64,000 nucleotides of DNA from Acanthaster planci. Its lineage: Eukaryota; Echinodermata; Asteroidea; Valvatida; Acanthasteridae. The number at the start of each line of letters is the position of its first letter. Within the stretch, counting starts at the first letter, position 1. Shown piece after piece: positions 1 through 10,633 of the stretch. The stretch lies in assembly GCF_001949145.1 (NCBI RefSeq), contig NW_019091364.1, positions 8,330-72,329 of the forward strand. Reading direction: 5' to 3'. The notes beneath the pieces are model-generated. The model did no database searches. It had not been told where the DNA came from and worked only from the letters and a program-made list of their open reading frames with translations. The position numbers and the translations under genes are program-made.

Positions 1-95
1 GCCCCTAACCCTAACCCTAACCCTAACCCTAACCCTAACCCTAACCCTAACCCTAACCCTAGCCCCTAACCCTAACCCTAACCCTAACCCTAACC
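1..95. repeat. Telomere repeat tract (CCCTAA)n
   Basis: About 14 near-perfect CCCTAA units are followed by a CCCTAGCCCC variant and about 5 more units, ending in CCGGGGGCC. Reading CCCTAA at the left end means the G-rich TTAGGG strand runs outward, as expected for a real chromosome end. An interstitial block at an assembly break is less likely because the tract begins at base 1. Confidence 0.93.
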
Positions 96-1920
96 GGGGG
101 CCTATTTGTACATGCGCGGTCCCATAGAAACAGGCCCTTGGTCGACGTATTGGGTCGTGGTTAGAAAAGAAGTGGGGCTTATTTAACCCTTTCATCCGGA
201 GAATAATCCGTGCCTTTTTCTCACTTTTGCATATTTAGGTCTTGAATTTTGTATGTTTGCTAGGGTCCAGAGTGAGGCTGAAAGTGATTGACGGGTCTTT
301 TCCCTGCACGTTTCACATCCCGTGACCCTTAGATGCAACACAGTGGGGACGGGGCGCAACTGCCTCGCTTCAAGTTAATACGGCATGCCAAAAATTGGGT
401 CACATTTAACCATTCGCCCAGGATGATACTTCTTACCCCTTCTGATTTCCCACACTGACGTCTTCTATTTCTTTGATTCCTAACATGCAGAGTCGGGCAG
501 AATATGATTGACAGGTTTTTTCTGTATGATAAGAAAAGTGGAGCACACTGTCGGAAAAAACCTAGCTCCTTAACTTTTGACCCTTAACTCTTACCCCTTC
601 GCCCTAACTTTAGAGGTAATTTAGCCCAAAAGGGTTATACAGAACATGCGTTTTTACACGTAATACAGGCTACTGATCATTTTCTGATAGGTCAAAAAGG
701 GACTTTTCCCGAATGGTACTTTAATTTTTGGGGCAAATCCCCATGCCTTTCGTACACCGTGACACCATATATTTTGTACATGTCCGGAAACTGGGCACAG
801 GAAAATTCCTTATAACAACTACAAAAATAAACATGAGACGTCATAACGATCACAAGCAGACACTCCTCCATTCGTATAAATTTGGTTCCCCTTGGGGTCG
901 CAGTTTTACAAACTTTATACTTCGGGGAAAAATGGCGCAAAGGCCCCATGCATTAATACACATACCCTCTGGCTCTTATCTATACCCAGCCTAAAGGGAG
1001 CACCTCACAGGATACAAAGTGGCACAATTCGAAAGCGTACCTCAAGGCGAACAACTTTCTCTCAGACTCCATCCTCGTATCTCGTGCAATATCAAGGTTA
1101 TGACGTCACTTCTGGTTAATTTTTTAAACAATAAAGAAAAACATAAGAAATTTTTTTGGTCCCAAAAGGTAGACTGTGGCCTGATTCGGATGCAAAATAC
1201 ATCCAAACCTGGATTGCGAGTGATTTTCAGTGATTTTTCAAGGGGTCACCCAAAAAATGGCCCTCGGGGGAAAGGCCATAACTCCATGACCCGTTGACCT
1301 ATGACCCTTAAACTTTGACATAAGGCAAACAAAGAGTTGCTACACCTTTCCTGAAAGTTCAAAGGTCAAAGCTCACGGGAGTCAAAATACCCTATTTACT
1401 GAATTCCTTGGTAAATAGATTATCTGAAACCTAAGTCATTTACGAGTTTAGTCATTCAAAAGTGTTACTGTTTAGAATTTCAGTCAATTAGCAGATTAGA
1501 TATTTACGTACAGGTAGGTATTGATTACTTTAGATATTCTGAAATCACAAAACATCTGGTTGTAGACTATGGTTATAATGCTATCGGTTGTGCCAGACGG
1601 GTTTTATAAAAGTATTACGGAGGGATGGGATGGGTACCAATGGGCCTACTTAAATTACGAAGGTTTTGCACGTTACAATTAAGCTTTCCATATTTAGGCC
1701 CTGGCCAATTTTTGTAATTAAAAATAAAAGAGTAGTTACAATAGTCAACAGTATCGCCCGAAGTTCTGTATACGCCTGTACCGGTCAGAAAAATCAGCAA
1801 CAGCTTTACACACGCTTTCTTCAAACAACTTCTCTCACCTCTGTTTGTTTCTCAGCAGACGGTAAAAGTACGAAAGCCCAATCGTTCCAATGAGGTATAT
1901 TTTTTTTCAGCCTGATACTT

Positions 1921-3040
1921 ATTCGTTTTAACGAAAGCTCATTCGAAGTAACGAATTACTAATTCGAAATAACAAATAACTAATTCGAAATAACGAATTA
2001 CTAATTCGAAATAACGAATTACTTCAGCCTCCAGATGGCGCTGTTTTGCGTTGATTCCCATGTGATTCGAGGCATGTGCATCTAGGGTGCTTCCACTAAG
2101 TCAATGGATTTCTGCGTGAAAGGTAGCTCATTGTTATTTTGCGATTCCACTTATTTTTAAAATACGACATGCGATATCATTTCAGGAGGGATCATAAAGA
2201 TATTTTTGTGACTCACGAATTTGGGGCTGGTGTAGTTTCCAGTTCGGGGTAGGCCCTATTCTTACAAAAAACTAACCCCGTCCTGCCTATTTTGGATAAA
2301 GGTGGGCGGCTACATTCAGAACTAAGCGCATTTTTAAAATTAATATGTGGGGGTATCTTCAAGGAAAGGCGAATAAAAGAATTCGCGTGGCTAACCAAGA
2401 AAAAACTGACACAAAGGGTTTTCCATGGGCGTGTATTTGGTGCAATGCAAATCATCTGTGATTCCAATGGCCATGATATGTCTCTGTTTGGTGTGGAAAA
2501 CCGAACATTCAAATGTGATACAGATTCGGCTGTGAGAACTTGAATCGCCACTATACTGCAACAAATACGGTTGCAGGCTAGTAAATAGGCTGAAAATTAA
2601 ACTCGGCTTGCACACTTTTTATGTGCTCAAATTCTCAACGAAATAGAGCATTTTTGTGGTTATTAACTTGAAAATTTGTAGAAAAGACTAGTTTAGGCGA
2701 CCAAAAGGAATTCCAACTTGTGTCTGAGTGCTAATTGGAAGAAATTGGTGCCTGAAAACGGTCTATTTTTCGGAAAGTGGAGGGCCTACAATATTTCTAA
2801 TTGGTGAGGGGTTCACGATTACATTATAAGGGTGACCTTCTAGAAAAAATTGACCGTATCTTCAAAAGTAATCAGAAATTTGAGCAGAACATGAAAAATC
2901 ATAAACGGGCATATTAATCTCATGTGCTTCAGTTCTCGAAAGCCTGAGAAACTTGTGAAATTAGTAATTTGTTATAACGAATCTTAAATCGTTATTTCTG
3001 ATTAGTAATTAGTTATTTGGAATGAGTTTTGAGGAGTTTT
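1921..3040. repeat. Candidate TIR element with internal 21-bp repeats
   Basis: Bases 1925-2023 carry about four copies of a 21-bp unit built on TTCGAAATAACGAATTACTA. Bases 2960-3035 carry the same motifs in the opposite orientation (CGTTATTTCTGATTAGTAAT, TTATTTGGAATGAG). The arrangement suggests a non-autonomous DNA transposon of about 1.1 kb with degenerate inverted ends. No clear target duplication could be read and no transposase is present, so the boundaries are approximate. Confidence 0.4.
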
Positions 3041-3311
3041 TCTTGGTGCAATGCTTGTGTTGTACCAAATAATTGTAACATGCCTTTTCCCATGACCAAC
3101 GTAAGCGGCGCCCTTCACCATTTTTTTAGCATGCAACCTGCAGAGTTACACGACATGCACGATAAATGTATCTTCGCCCTGTCGCCCTGCGTGCGCTAAA
3201 CTTAAAAAAAAGGGTGTCGAGAAAGGGTACTGCAAGGTATACGTTTTCCTTTTATTTCTTCCTTGCTTGTTTTCTTTGCTTTTAAGGAAATGAAGTCCAT
3301 GATTCGTACAG

Positions 3312-3464
3312 GCCTAGCGCCTTACGAGTGGAGCGTTAATAGGCCTATTCCTCTTTTTTCGATTTTGGACGGGATCGTAGTTACCATAGGCCCCGAGTAC
3401 CGTAGGATATGACGATCCCGTCCAAGAGGAATACTAACCCTCCACTCAATTGAGCTAGCGCCTA
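3312..3464. repeat. Foldback (long hairpin) element
   Basis: A perfect 14-bp inverted pair, TTGGACGGGATCGT and ACGATCCCGTCCAA, encloses a loop of about 35 bases. Outside it an imperfect inverted match continues: CCTAGCGCC..GAGTGGAGCGTTA..ATTCCTC on the left pairs with GAGGAATACTAACCCTCCACTC..GCTAGCGCC on the right. The whole forms a hairpin of about 150 bp, typical of a foldback MITE. Confidence 0.6.
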
Positions 3465-4000
3465 ACCAGAACTGATCTAGGCCTAGGCTATGAACATGTA
3501 CATCATACATGTTATGTATGACATGTACAGGTGTATGGTGTAGGTGAGGCTGGTTAGTAAATGTTGACTGCAACCAGTAGGGGGAGGGGCCGAGGCCTAT
3601 TTCATAAAAAAAAATTAAAAGTTACTATTTTACGCGATCTTGCACTTTATACTGGTGAGATTGTATTCATTTTTAAATTTTATGCTTAGAAAAATGAACA
3701 TACTCTCAGACTGTACACTGTAGGTTAATTGCAAGAACAAATTGAGTTAACAAGGGCTGCCCTTTGCATGTGGATTTGTACCACTACCACCATGGTTGCA
3801 CATTATCGTAAATACTGCATGGGTGATTTTTACTGTGGGAAAGAAAAAGGTGCAATGTTTAATAAGGCTTATGTCATTTGTGCAGACATGGCAGAGGGTC
3901 AATTTTTCTTTTAAATGTCATTTTCAGAGACATTCTAAAGCAGATGTTTTGGACCTGTGGCCAAACATGCCAAACTGAATTACTTGTGACATCATACAAA

Positions 4001-7000
4001 ATGGGCTGTAACTGCACAAGAGAATGTATTGAATTTGATGGAAGACGCTTCAATGTGTTGAGACGACTTGGAGAAGGGTAAGATAACATAAGCAGTTTCA
4101 GTAAACAAGTTGTTTAAAGTCAACTTGGTCCCATTCTACATGTACATGTATGTACATGTCACGTACATGTATGTAGGTTTGGGACCAATGTTGCATTGTT
4201 CATTCTTTGGGTTACCAGACCTCATTAAATATTAATTTAAAATGACATTCAATCAACATCAAATGAAAACAATTACCAAAATTTGTAAATTAGCATGGAA
4301 TAAGTACCCTCAACTTATCTTATCGATATTTTGCCTCAATGGCTTATACTGAAATGAATACATGTACTTTTATTGTATCATCCATTTATCCGGTTCGTAA
4401 GTCACTTCATCACAAACGATTTGCAGGCTCTCATTGGACAATCACTGAAGTTGTGTGTTAACTTCTGGTTCCATGTAAACGGCGATCAATGCATATGTGC
4501 AGTGCATGTGCAGTGGGCATGGTTTAAACTGAAGTGACGTCACACTTACATGTACGAACCAGATGAATATTGCCAATCAGTCCAAGTGACTGCACATGTG
4601 CCTTACCTAGAGAACGGACATGCCATGCTACATAATGTACATGTGTAAATGTAATGGTTTATTCAGCTTCCATAAACATAACCTGTTTTTACCCTTGCAC
4701 ACTTGGCTGATCACATTCAACACATTGCATTTGTGCACATTTGACCAATTAATTTGCGTCAAAATTCTGCACAGTGACCTTTCCAGTGGACCTTTCTGAT
4801 TCAAAGTCATGAAAATTACAAGAAATAATGTAAACTTAGTGTCTGTTGTTTTTTGTTTCGCTTTTCAAAGCAGGCCAGGCTTATTTCTATTTTGTAAGAT
4901 GGAAAGACATAAAAATGAAAAAGGTGATTTGAACATTGAAATTGAAAGTACTGTTAACAAGTTTGTGGCACGTCCGATTAAAAAGTTACACTTTCCATCT
5001 GTAGCCAAAGAATGTGGGCATGGCGTGGTCAACAGAATATAAATATATTATGTAAAAACAACAAAAAGAAATCTGAATTTAGAACCTTCCAGAGCTTGTG
5101 AAATTTAATTCCCTGATGAAAAGAATGTCCAGAGTCAGGCAACAATCAATGTCCCAAAAGAATGGCTACATACATGTATTGTTATTTGATTGATTGACAG
5201 GTAGGTAGGCCTACGTGTACATGTACGTGATCCAGTGAAAAACCTGCTTTTTACATTGCAAGAATGTAACCTTCACGTACAATCAGTGGTGTAAATCTCT
5301 GTCGAAATTGGGAGGGATGGGGAAAGGTGGGGGTTGACTTGCCTAGGCATGAAAATTTGAAAAGTTCTGTAATATGTGTCAGAAGGGCATGTTTATGGCT
5401 TTTAAAAATTGTTTTCCCTTTTTGAGTAATATTAAATACATTTTAGTCTTTGGAAGTCTGAAACGTTCTTCACAATCCACTTTACATGTAAGTTTTTGCT
5501 CACCACAAAAGAGGAAGAGGGATGATTTAACAGTCAACTCCCCTCCAAAAAAAAGCGGGAGGATATATACCCCCCATCCACCGGGATTTACGCCCTTGCA
5601 TATACACTGTAGTCAACCATCAAAGGGCAGGGGATTTATAGTCTTTTTTAAGTGAATGTTTATGAGGCACAGTTTGTTCAACTTCCAATCTTTCAGAGGC
5701 TTCAGTGTTGTTGATCTTCTTGAGGAAAATGACACGGGTAAGAGGTTTGCACTGAAGCGAATCCAGTGCCACTCACAAAATGAGCAGAAATTAGCGAAAG
5801 AGGAGGCAGAGTATCATCGTAGAGTACATCACCCAAATCTTATATCACTGGCGGCATGGAAGGTTACTGGTCAGTCTGCAGGTGTCACAGAAGTTTTGCT
5901 TGTCTTGCCATTCTTCAGAGTAAGTGGCACTTCTTGATTGTGATTTTGCTAAGGTTTTTGTGATTTCCTGTTCACAAGCAGAATGGGGTATGCATGACTA
6001 CATGTACATGCCACAAGTGTTCTGATGAGAGAATCTGATCACAAGTCTCGCAAAATGTGGTCATAGCTACCCCATATATGTAAAAAAAATCTAGAAAATC
6101 TGTCTGTTTTCTTGTAATATACAGAGAGGCACATTACAAGAGGAGTTAGACAGACTAGCTCACAGAGGTGAGCAAATACCAGAGCCCCGACTACTCAGAC
6201 TCTTTAGAGCAATATGTGATGGAGTCAAGGCACTACACCATGCATCACCAGTTCCCCTTGCACACAGGTACATGTAAATGTATATAAGGGGCTAGCAATC
6301 AAGTATGTACGTGCAGTTGTACCGGTACAGATGAAATGATGAATTTTCAGACTCTCCTTCAGCCTTTGTACATGTACATAGCATATGGAGCAGTTCTGTA
6401 CACATCCATGGAACTTATGCACAGCCGTTAAGACAAAAAAGATCAATTGACAATTGAATATTGGCTTACAATAATGCACACGACTTTATATGTACTGTAT
6501 ACTGACACCACTGCATGCATACTGACAACACCGCATGCATACTGACAACACCGCATGTATACTGACAACACCGCATGCATACTGACAATACCGCATGCAT
6601 ACTGACAACACCGCATGCATACTGACAACACCGCATGCATACTGACAACACCGCATGCATACTGACAACACCGCATACATATTGACAACACCGCATGCAT
6701 ACTGACAGCACCGTATGCATGTGTGAATAATTGTCAAGTTTACTTGTGCATCTTTGCATTGTTTCTCTTTTTTATTTAATTGGACTGCACATAACTTACG
6801 TTCTTATGTGTAAAAATGTGTTTAAAAAGGTAAGTTCTTGCACATTTTGTCAGTCTGCGTCTTCACAATTTTGATCTTTGTCACAAGTCATGTACATGTA
6901 TTCAATCATTCAGGGATCTGAAGCCTGGGAATGTACTTCTATCAGACAATGGAACACCTGTCATCATGGATTTTGGTTCCATGGCACCAGCCAGACTTGA

Positions 7001-10000
7001 GGTTAAAGGTCGATCAGAGGCCCTTGCTGTACAGGTACACATATGATTGACTTATTGAATGAACATACATGTAGGCTACATCAGAATCTGCTGTGTATGG
7101 CTATATAGGTCTTTACTTCATGGAAATGCGTGGAGACACACAGACAATAGACCTAGCCATAGCTCGCCTGTTTCGGACACTGCCATACAAGTACAGTAGT
7201 TTGATTGGGAAGAGATGGAAAATGTACATGTAGATAAAAATGAGCACTGCATGTATGTACAAAAAGACAAAAATGCCATAACACTATAGACAATTCATCA
7301 AGAGTGACCTGCGCTTTGGCTTGACAATACAAATAAGGAACCCATTTGTTATGGCATTTCCTCTGTTTGCTTCAGGGGTGTGTGTTTATGGGTATTTAAG
7401 GAAACCCAAGTACCCATTTTTGTTCGATATTGAGTACCCAGGTACCAGGGTTGTATCTGAATCCAACACGTAAGTCTCTGTAAGTCCATCACAAGTCATT
7501 TGGGTTAAGTTAATTCTCAAGCTTTTCAAATGAGCTGCGACAACATTATTTTTTTGTCATTGTTAGGGCAAAATTATGACTGGCCTTGTCGAGAGACTTG
7601 AGGAGGGACTCGGATGGCGGACTTGAATACCACACTGCTGGGTACCCTTAAACTATACAAATGGAATTGTGCTCAATCCCAGTGGACCATGTGCCCAAAA
7701 CAGTGCTTCTTTATCATACATGTACATAAAAAGCAGCACATTGTTCTAAATGTTGGTGGGGAATCTCCCTTACCGGTACCTTCCATTTGAAACAAAAGCA
7801 GCTCCGTCGATTTCTCAACCAGAAATGTAAGAGCAGGAATGGGTTTTTCATTGGCACATTTATTTTTCATCAATTCTCCCCTTCATTATTCAAGTTCACG
7901 TACATGTTATATGTGGACTTTTTGCAGTGTTGTAGTACTTGTACTCGGTACTCGTACTCGAGTACTACTCGAGTACCATTTTCAGAATACTCGTACTTGT
8001 ATCCGGACGTCCAAGTACTCGTACTCGAACTACAGTTCTTGTACTCGGGCTACAAAATACTCGGAACTCGACATCCAAAAATTGTACTCGAGCTTCAAAG
8101 TACTCGTACTCGATTAGCAATACACGATGAAAAAATCCTTTAAGTTAACTTACCACGCACGGCCGTTAAAATAAGGTACAAAAATATCGACTGCAATGAC
8201 CCAATATTCGATACGGTTCTGACAAAGAGAAGGCCGAATGTGGGACCATTAAGGCATACGACCCATTCGCCGTCTGTGCGCGTACTTAACCAATCACGTA
8301 CGCAAATTATATTGTAGTACTCCAGAATGGTTCCGCGATTTACTTGGGCATTGGTAGTCTGGTACCTGGACCCGAAAATTTTAACAACGAACCCAGCATA
8401 CAGAAAATCACAGGCATGTGAATAATTGAGTCTGGAAAATAGACTTCGCCGCGCTGTGCACATTGTGTCAACTGCTGCAACGCACGTGTAGTGACCTTGA
8501 CATTGCTTGCCAGATCACTTGTTCTTGTAGCCATGCCATCTGCATTCGGTGTTTCTTTTACACAGTGGCAGGTCTTATGAGTCTTTAAATAAGATAAAAC
8601 TACTTTTGAATTAGAAGTACTTGTACTCGTATTCGGAAGTACAATGTACTTGTACTCGGAAGCCAGTACTTGTACTTGGCTGGCAAAGTACTCGCCCTTT
8701 CTTTGTACTCGGAAGCCAAAGTACTCGGCAGTACTTGGTACTCGGAAAAAAGTACTCGACTACAACACTGACTTTTTGTACAGGTACCCCATCTGATAAA
8801 TGGAACCGAGTTTTTATATTGACGGGTGGGTACCTCAGTACTTTGACCCGGCACACGCCTTGTTTGCATATTACAAGATGTTTTGTTTCATCACTGATTA
8901 TGAACACTTAAAACTTCCATGTCATTCATCGTAACATAAATGTATACCTAAAAACCTACATGTACATGTCTGTTGATCTTTCATGAAAAGCAATTTTCTT
9001 TGATGTAATTTCCAATCAGGATCTTGCTGCTGAGAAGTGTAGCATGTTGTTCCGAGCACCAGAGCTCTTTCATGTTGAAAGCCACACCATCATTGATGAG
9101 AAGGTGGATGTTTGGGTAAGTACTTCTCATGAAGCCCTATGCACATTATCCACTAGCACAAACTACATGTACTTACATAAAGTGGGAATGATGAGCTCCT
9201 AAAAGGAATCTATCAATGTTATCAGGTTCCTCGTTCAGCCCCATGTCTTTGCAAGTTTAAAGCCAGATATGAACTGTTGAAAAACTAAGTGACAAAGCAA
9301 GCAATTTTAATATATGTACAAAGAATTTAAACTACAGGTTCAAGTTGATCTGTGGTAAATAAAAGTTATTTCCGATGTTGTTTGGTTAACAAAGAATAAC
9401 TTTGCACTAGAACATTTCTAACTTGTGCTTCATCCATTTATTTTCAGTCGTTAGGATGTACACTATATAACATGGCTTTCCAGCAGTCTCCATTTGAGCC
9501 TGTGTATCAACGAGGGGACAGTTTGCATCTAGCTGTTCTTGGACGCAACTTCAAGTTTCCAGGCAACTCAAGGTAAGAGCTTCCTTACAGAGCAACAAAC
9601 CCTAGGCATTCAAACAACAATGGGTAACTCTGTGAAGGGGGATCAATGATCTCAAGCATGGAAGTGCAGGAATAACTGAGGACCAACAAAGATGACCCCT
9701 CAATGTCTAATAGATGATTATTAGACTCTACCATTATCTGACTGGGGAGGCCCAACATAGACGGCCCCTCAGTGTCTAACAGATGATTATTAGACTCTAC
9801 CATTATCTGACTTGTGAGGCCCAACATAGATGACCCCCAGTGTCTAATAGATGACTATTAGACTCTACCATTATCTGACTGGGGAGGCCCAACATAGACG
9901 GCCCCTCAGTGTCTAACAGATGATTATTAGACTCTACCATTATCTGACTTGTGAGGCCCAACATATATGACCCCCAGTGTCTAATAGATGACTATTAGAC

Positions 10001-10633
10001 TCTACCATTATCTTACTGATGAGGCCCAACATAGATGACCCGTCAATGTCTAATAGATGACTATTAGACTCTACCATTATCTGACTGATGAGGCCCAACA
10101 TAGATGACCCCTCAATGTCTAATAGATGATTATTAGACTCTACCATTATCTGACTGGGGAGGCCCAACATAGAAGGCCCCTCAGTGTCTAACAGATGATT
10201 ATTAGACTCTACCATTATCTGACTTGCGAGGCCCAACATAGATTACCCCCAGTGTCTAATAGATGACTATTAGACTCTACCATTATCTGACTGATGAGGC
10301 CCAACATAGATGACCCCTCAATGTCTAATAGATGATTATTAGACTCTCCTATAATCTCACTTCTGTTACAAATGATACTACATTTTCTAATTTGCAAATG
10401 TATCTCTTGTACATTTATCTCGTAAGCTTCCAGGGTACAAACGCTCTGGGTTGGAGACATAACAATGAACAAAGCAGATTTAGCATTGACCATTCATTTT
10501 CTCCAGGTACTCGACTGCCCTCCACGAACTCATATCCTCTATTCTGGTCGTAGAAGTCATAGAGAGGCCTTCAGTAACATGGATTATTGAGCAATTGGAC
10601 ATCATGCTCCAAGAAGTGGAACACAGGGTGTAA
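4001..10633 (+). CDS. STK16: Serine/threonine kinase 16 (NAK family, lipid-anchored)
   Basis: Seven exons: 4001-4077, 5697-5919, 6125-6267, 6914-7034, 9020-9115, 9448-9572 and 10507-10633. They join in frame to 303 codons, close to the 305 of human STK16. Every junction is GT-AG with matching phase. Visible kinase parts are the glycine loop GEGGFSVV (24-31), ATP lysine in FALKR (K46), catalytic HRDLKPGN (147-154), MDFG (166-169) and RAPE (200-203). The start MGCNC gives Gly2 for myristoylation and Cys3/Cys5 for palmitoylation. In the known family this lipid anchor places the kinase on Golgi and other membranes, where it acts in secretion and actin dynamics. The start was chosen because it supplies this signal. 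Introns 3 to 6 hold minisatellites and hAT MITEs. The gene converges on the Acl4 gene. Confidence 0.93.
6501..6720. repeat. 20-bp minisatellite, 11 units (STK16 intron 3)
   Basis: Eleven head-to-tail copies of ACTGACAACACCGCATGCAT in exact 20-bp register, with scattered substitutions. Each unit contains the palindrome GCATGC or ATGCAT. There are no unique spacers, so it is a simple tandem array. Confidence 0.95.
7082..7180 (+). repeat. Dispersed ~100-bp palindromic repeat, copy 1
   Basis: It contains GGCTATATAGGTCT near the left and AGACCTAGCCATAGCTCGCC near the right, so the ends are roughly inverted. Related copies lie at 27725-27830 (opposite strand) and 44272-44380. All three share the order CTGTTGT, AGGTCT, a centre with GTGGAGAC or similar, ATAGACCTAGCC, GCCTGTTTC. 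This copy is in STK16 intron 4. Confidence 0.6.
7446..7637. mobile_element. Small hAT-like MITE (192 bp), copy 1
   Basis: The left end reads CAGGGTTGTATCTGAATCC and the reverse complement of the right end reads CAGTGTGGTATTCAAGTCC. It is flanked by imperfect 8-bp duplications CCAGGTAC and CTGGGTAC (6 of 8). A homologous element lies in the opposite orientation at 36231-36433; the two share internal stretches such as ATCACAAGTCAT and ATGACTGGCCTTGTC. No coding capacity. Confidence 0.65.
7925..8770. mobile_element. hAT-like non-autonomous transposon with perfect 8-bp TSD
   Basis: The ends are CAGTGTTGTAGT inverted on both sides. The exact 8-bp duplication ACTTTTTG lies at 7917-7924 and 8771-8778. 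An 8-bp TSD with CAGTGTTG ends is diagnostic of hAT elements. Both subterminal regions (7930-8115 and 8620-8765) are packed with degenerate TACTCG/GTACTCGTACTCG motifs, of the kind hAT transposases bind. The core 8120-8600 is ordinary sequence with a short minus-strand reading frame from 8534 (starting MATRTSDLASNVKV) that I do not recognise. It lies in STK16 intron 4. Confidence 0.88.
9684..10355. repeat. ~69-bp minisatellite, about 10 units (STK16 intron 6)
   Basis: The period is about 69 bp, with conserved CTCTACCATTATCTGACT and GAGGCCCAACATAGA. Two to three unit variants alternate (GATGACCCCTC, GACGGCCCCTC, GATGACCCCC), suggesting higher-order duplication. Each unit holds an inverted pair GTCTAATA..TATTAGAC able to form an 8-bp stem. 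Confidence 0.95.

Larger units (their letters stand above)
96..4000. other. Subtelomeric region without a recognisable gene
   Basis: No conserved protein or convincing exon was found. The stretch holds imperfect palindromic and tandem repeats (listed separately near 1921-3040 and 3312-3464) and short degenerate motifs such as TGACCC and TTGACC. The last few hundred bases are probably the promoter and 5' UTR of the STK16 gene that starts at 4001. Confidence 0.6.

Noticed and set aside
6501-6720. Evenly spaced repeats resembling a CRISPR array
   Set aside because: The 20-bp units are directly adjacent with no unique spacers, and the genome is eukaryotic.
6443-6759. Cys/His/Met-rich repetitive frames on the minus strand
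   Set aside because: They are translations of the 20-bp minisatellite inside STK16 intron 3.
7925-8120. TACTCG/GTACTCG arrays as plain satellite DNA
   Set aside because: They lie just inside matching inverted ends with a perfect 8-bp duplication, so they are better read as subterminal parts of a hAT element.
9585-10493. Repetitive frames with MLGLxSQIMVESN motifs on the minus strand
   Set aside because: They are translations of the ~69-bp intronic minisatellite, which is antisense to STK16.
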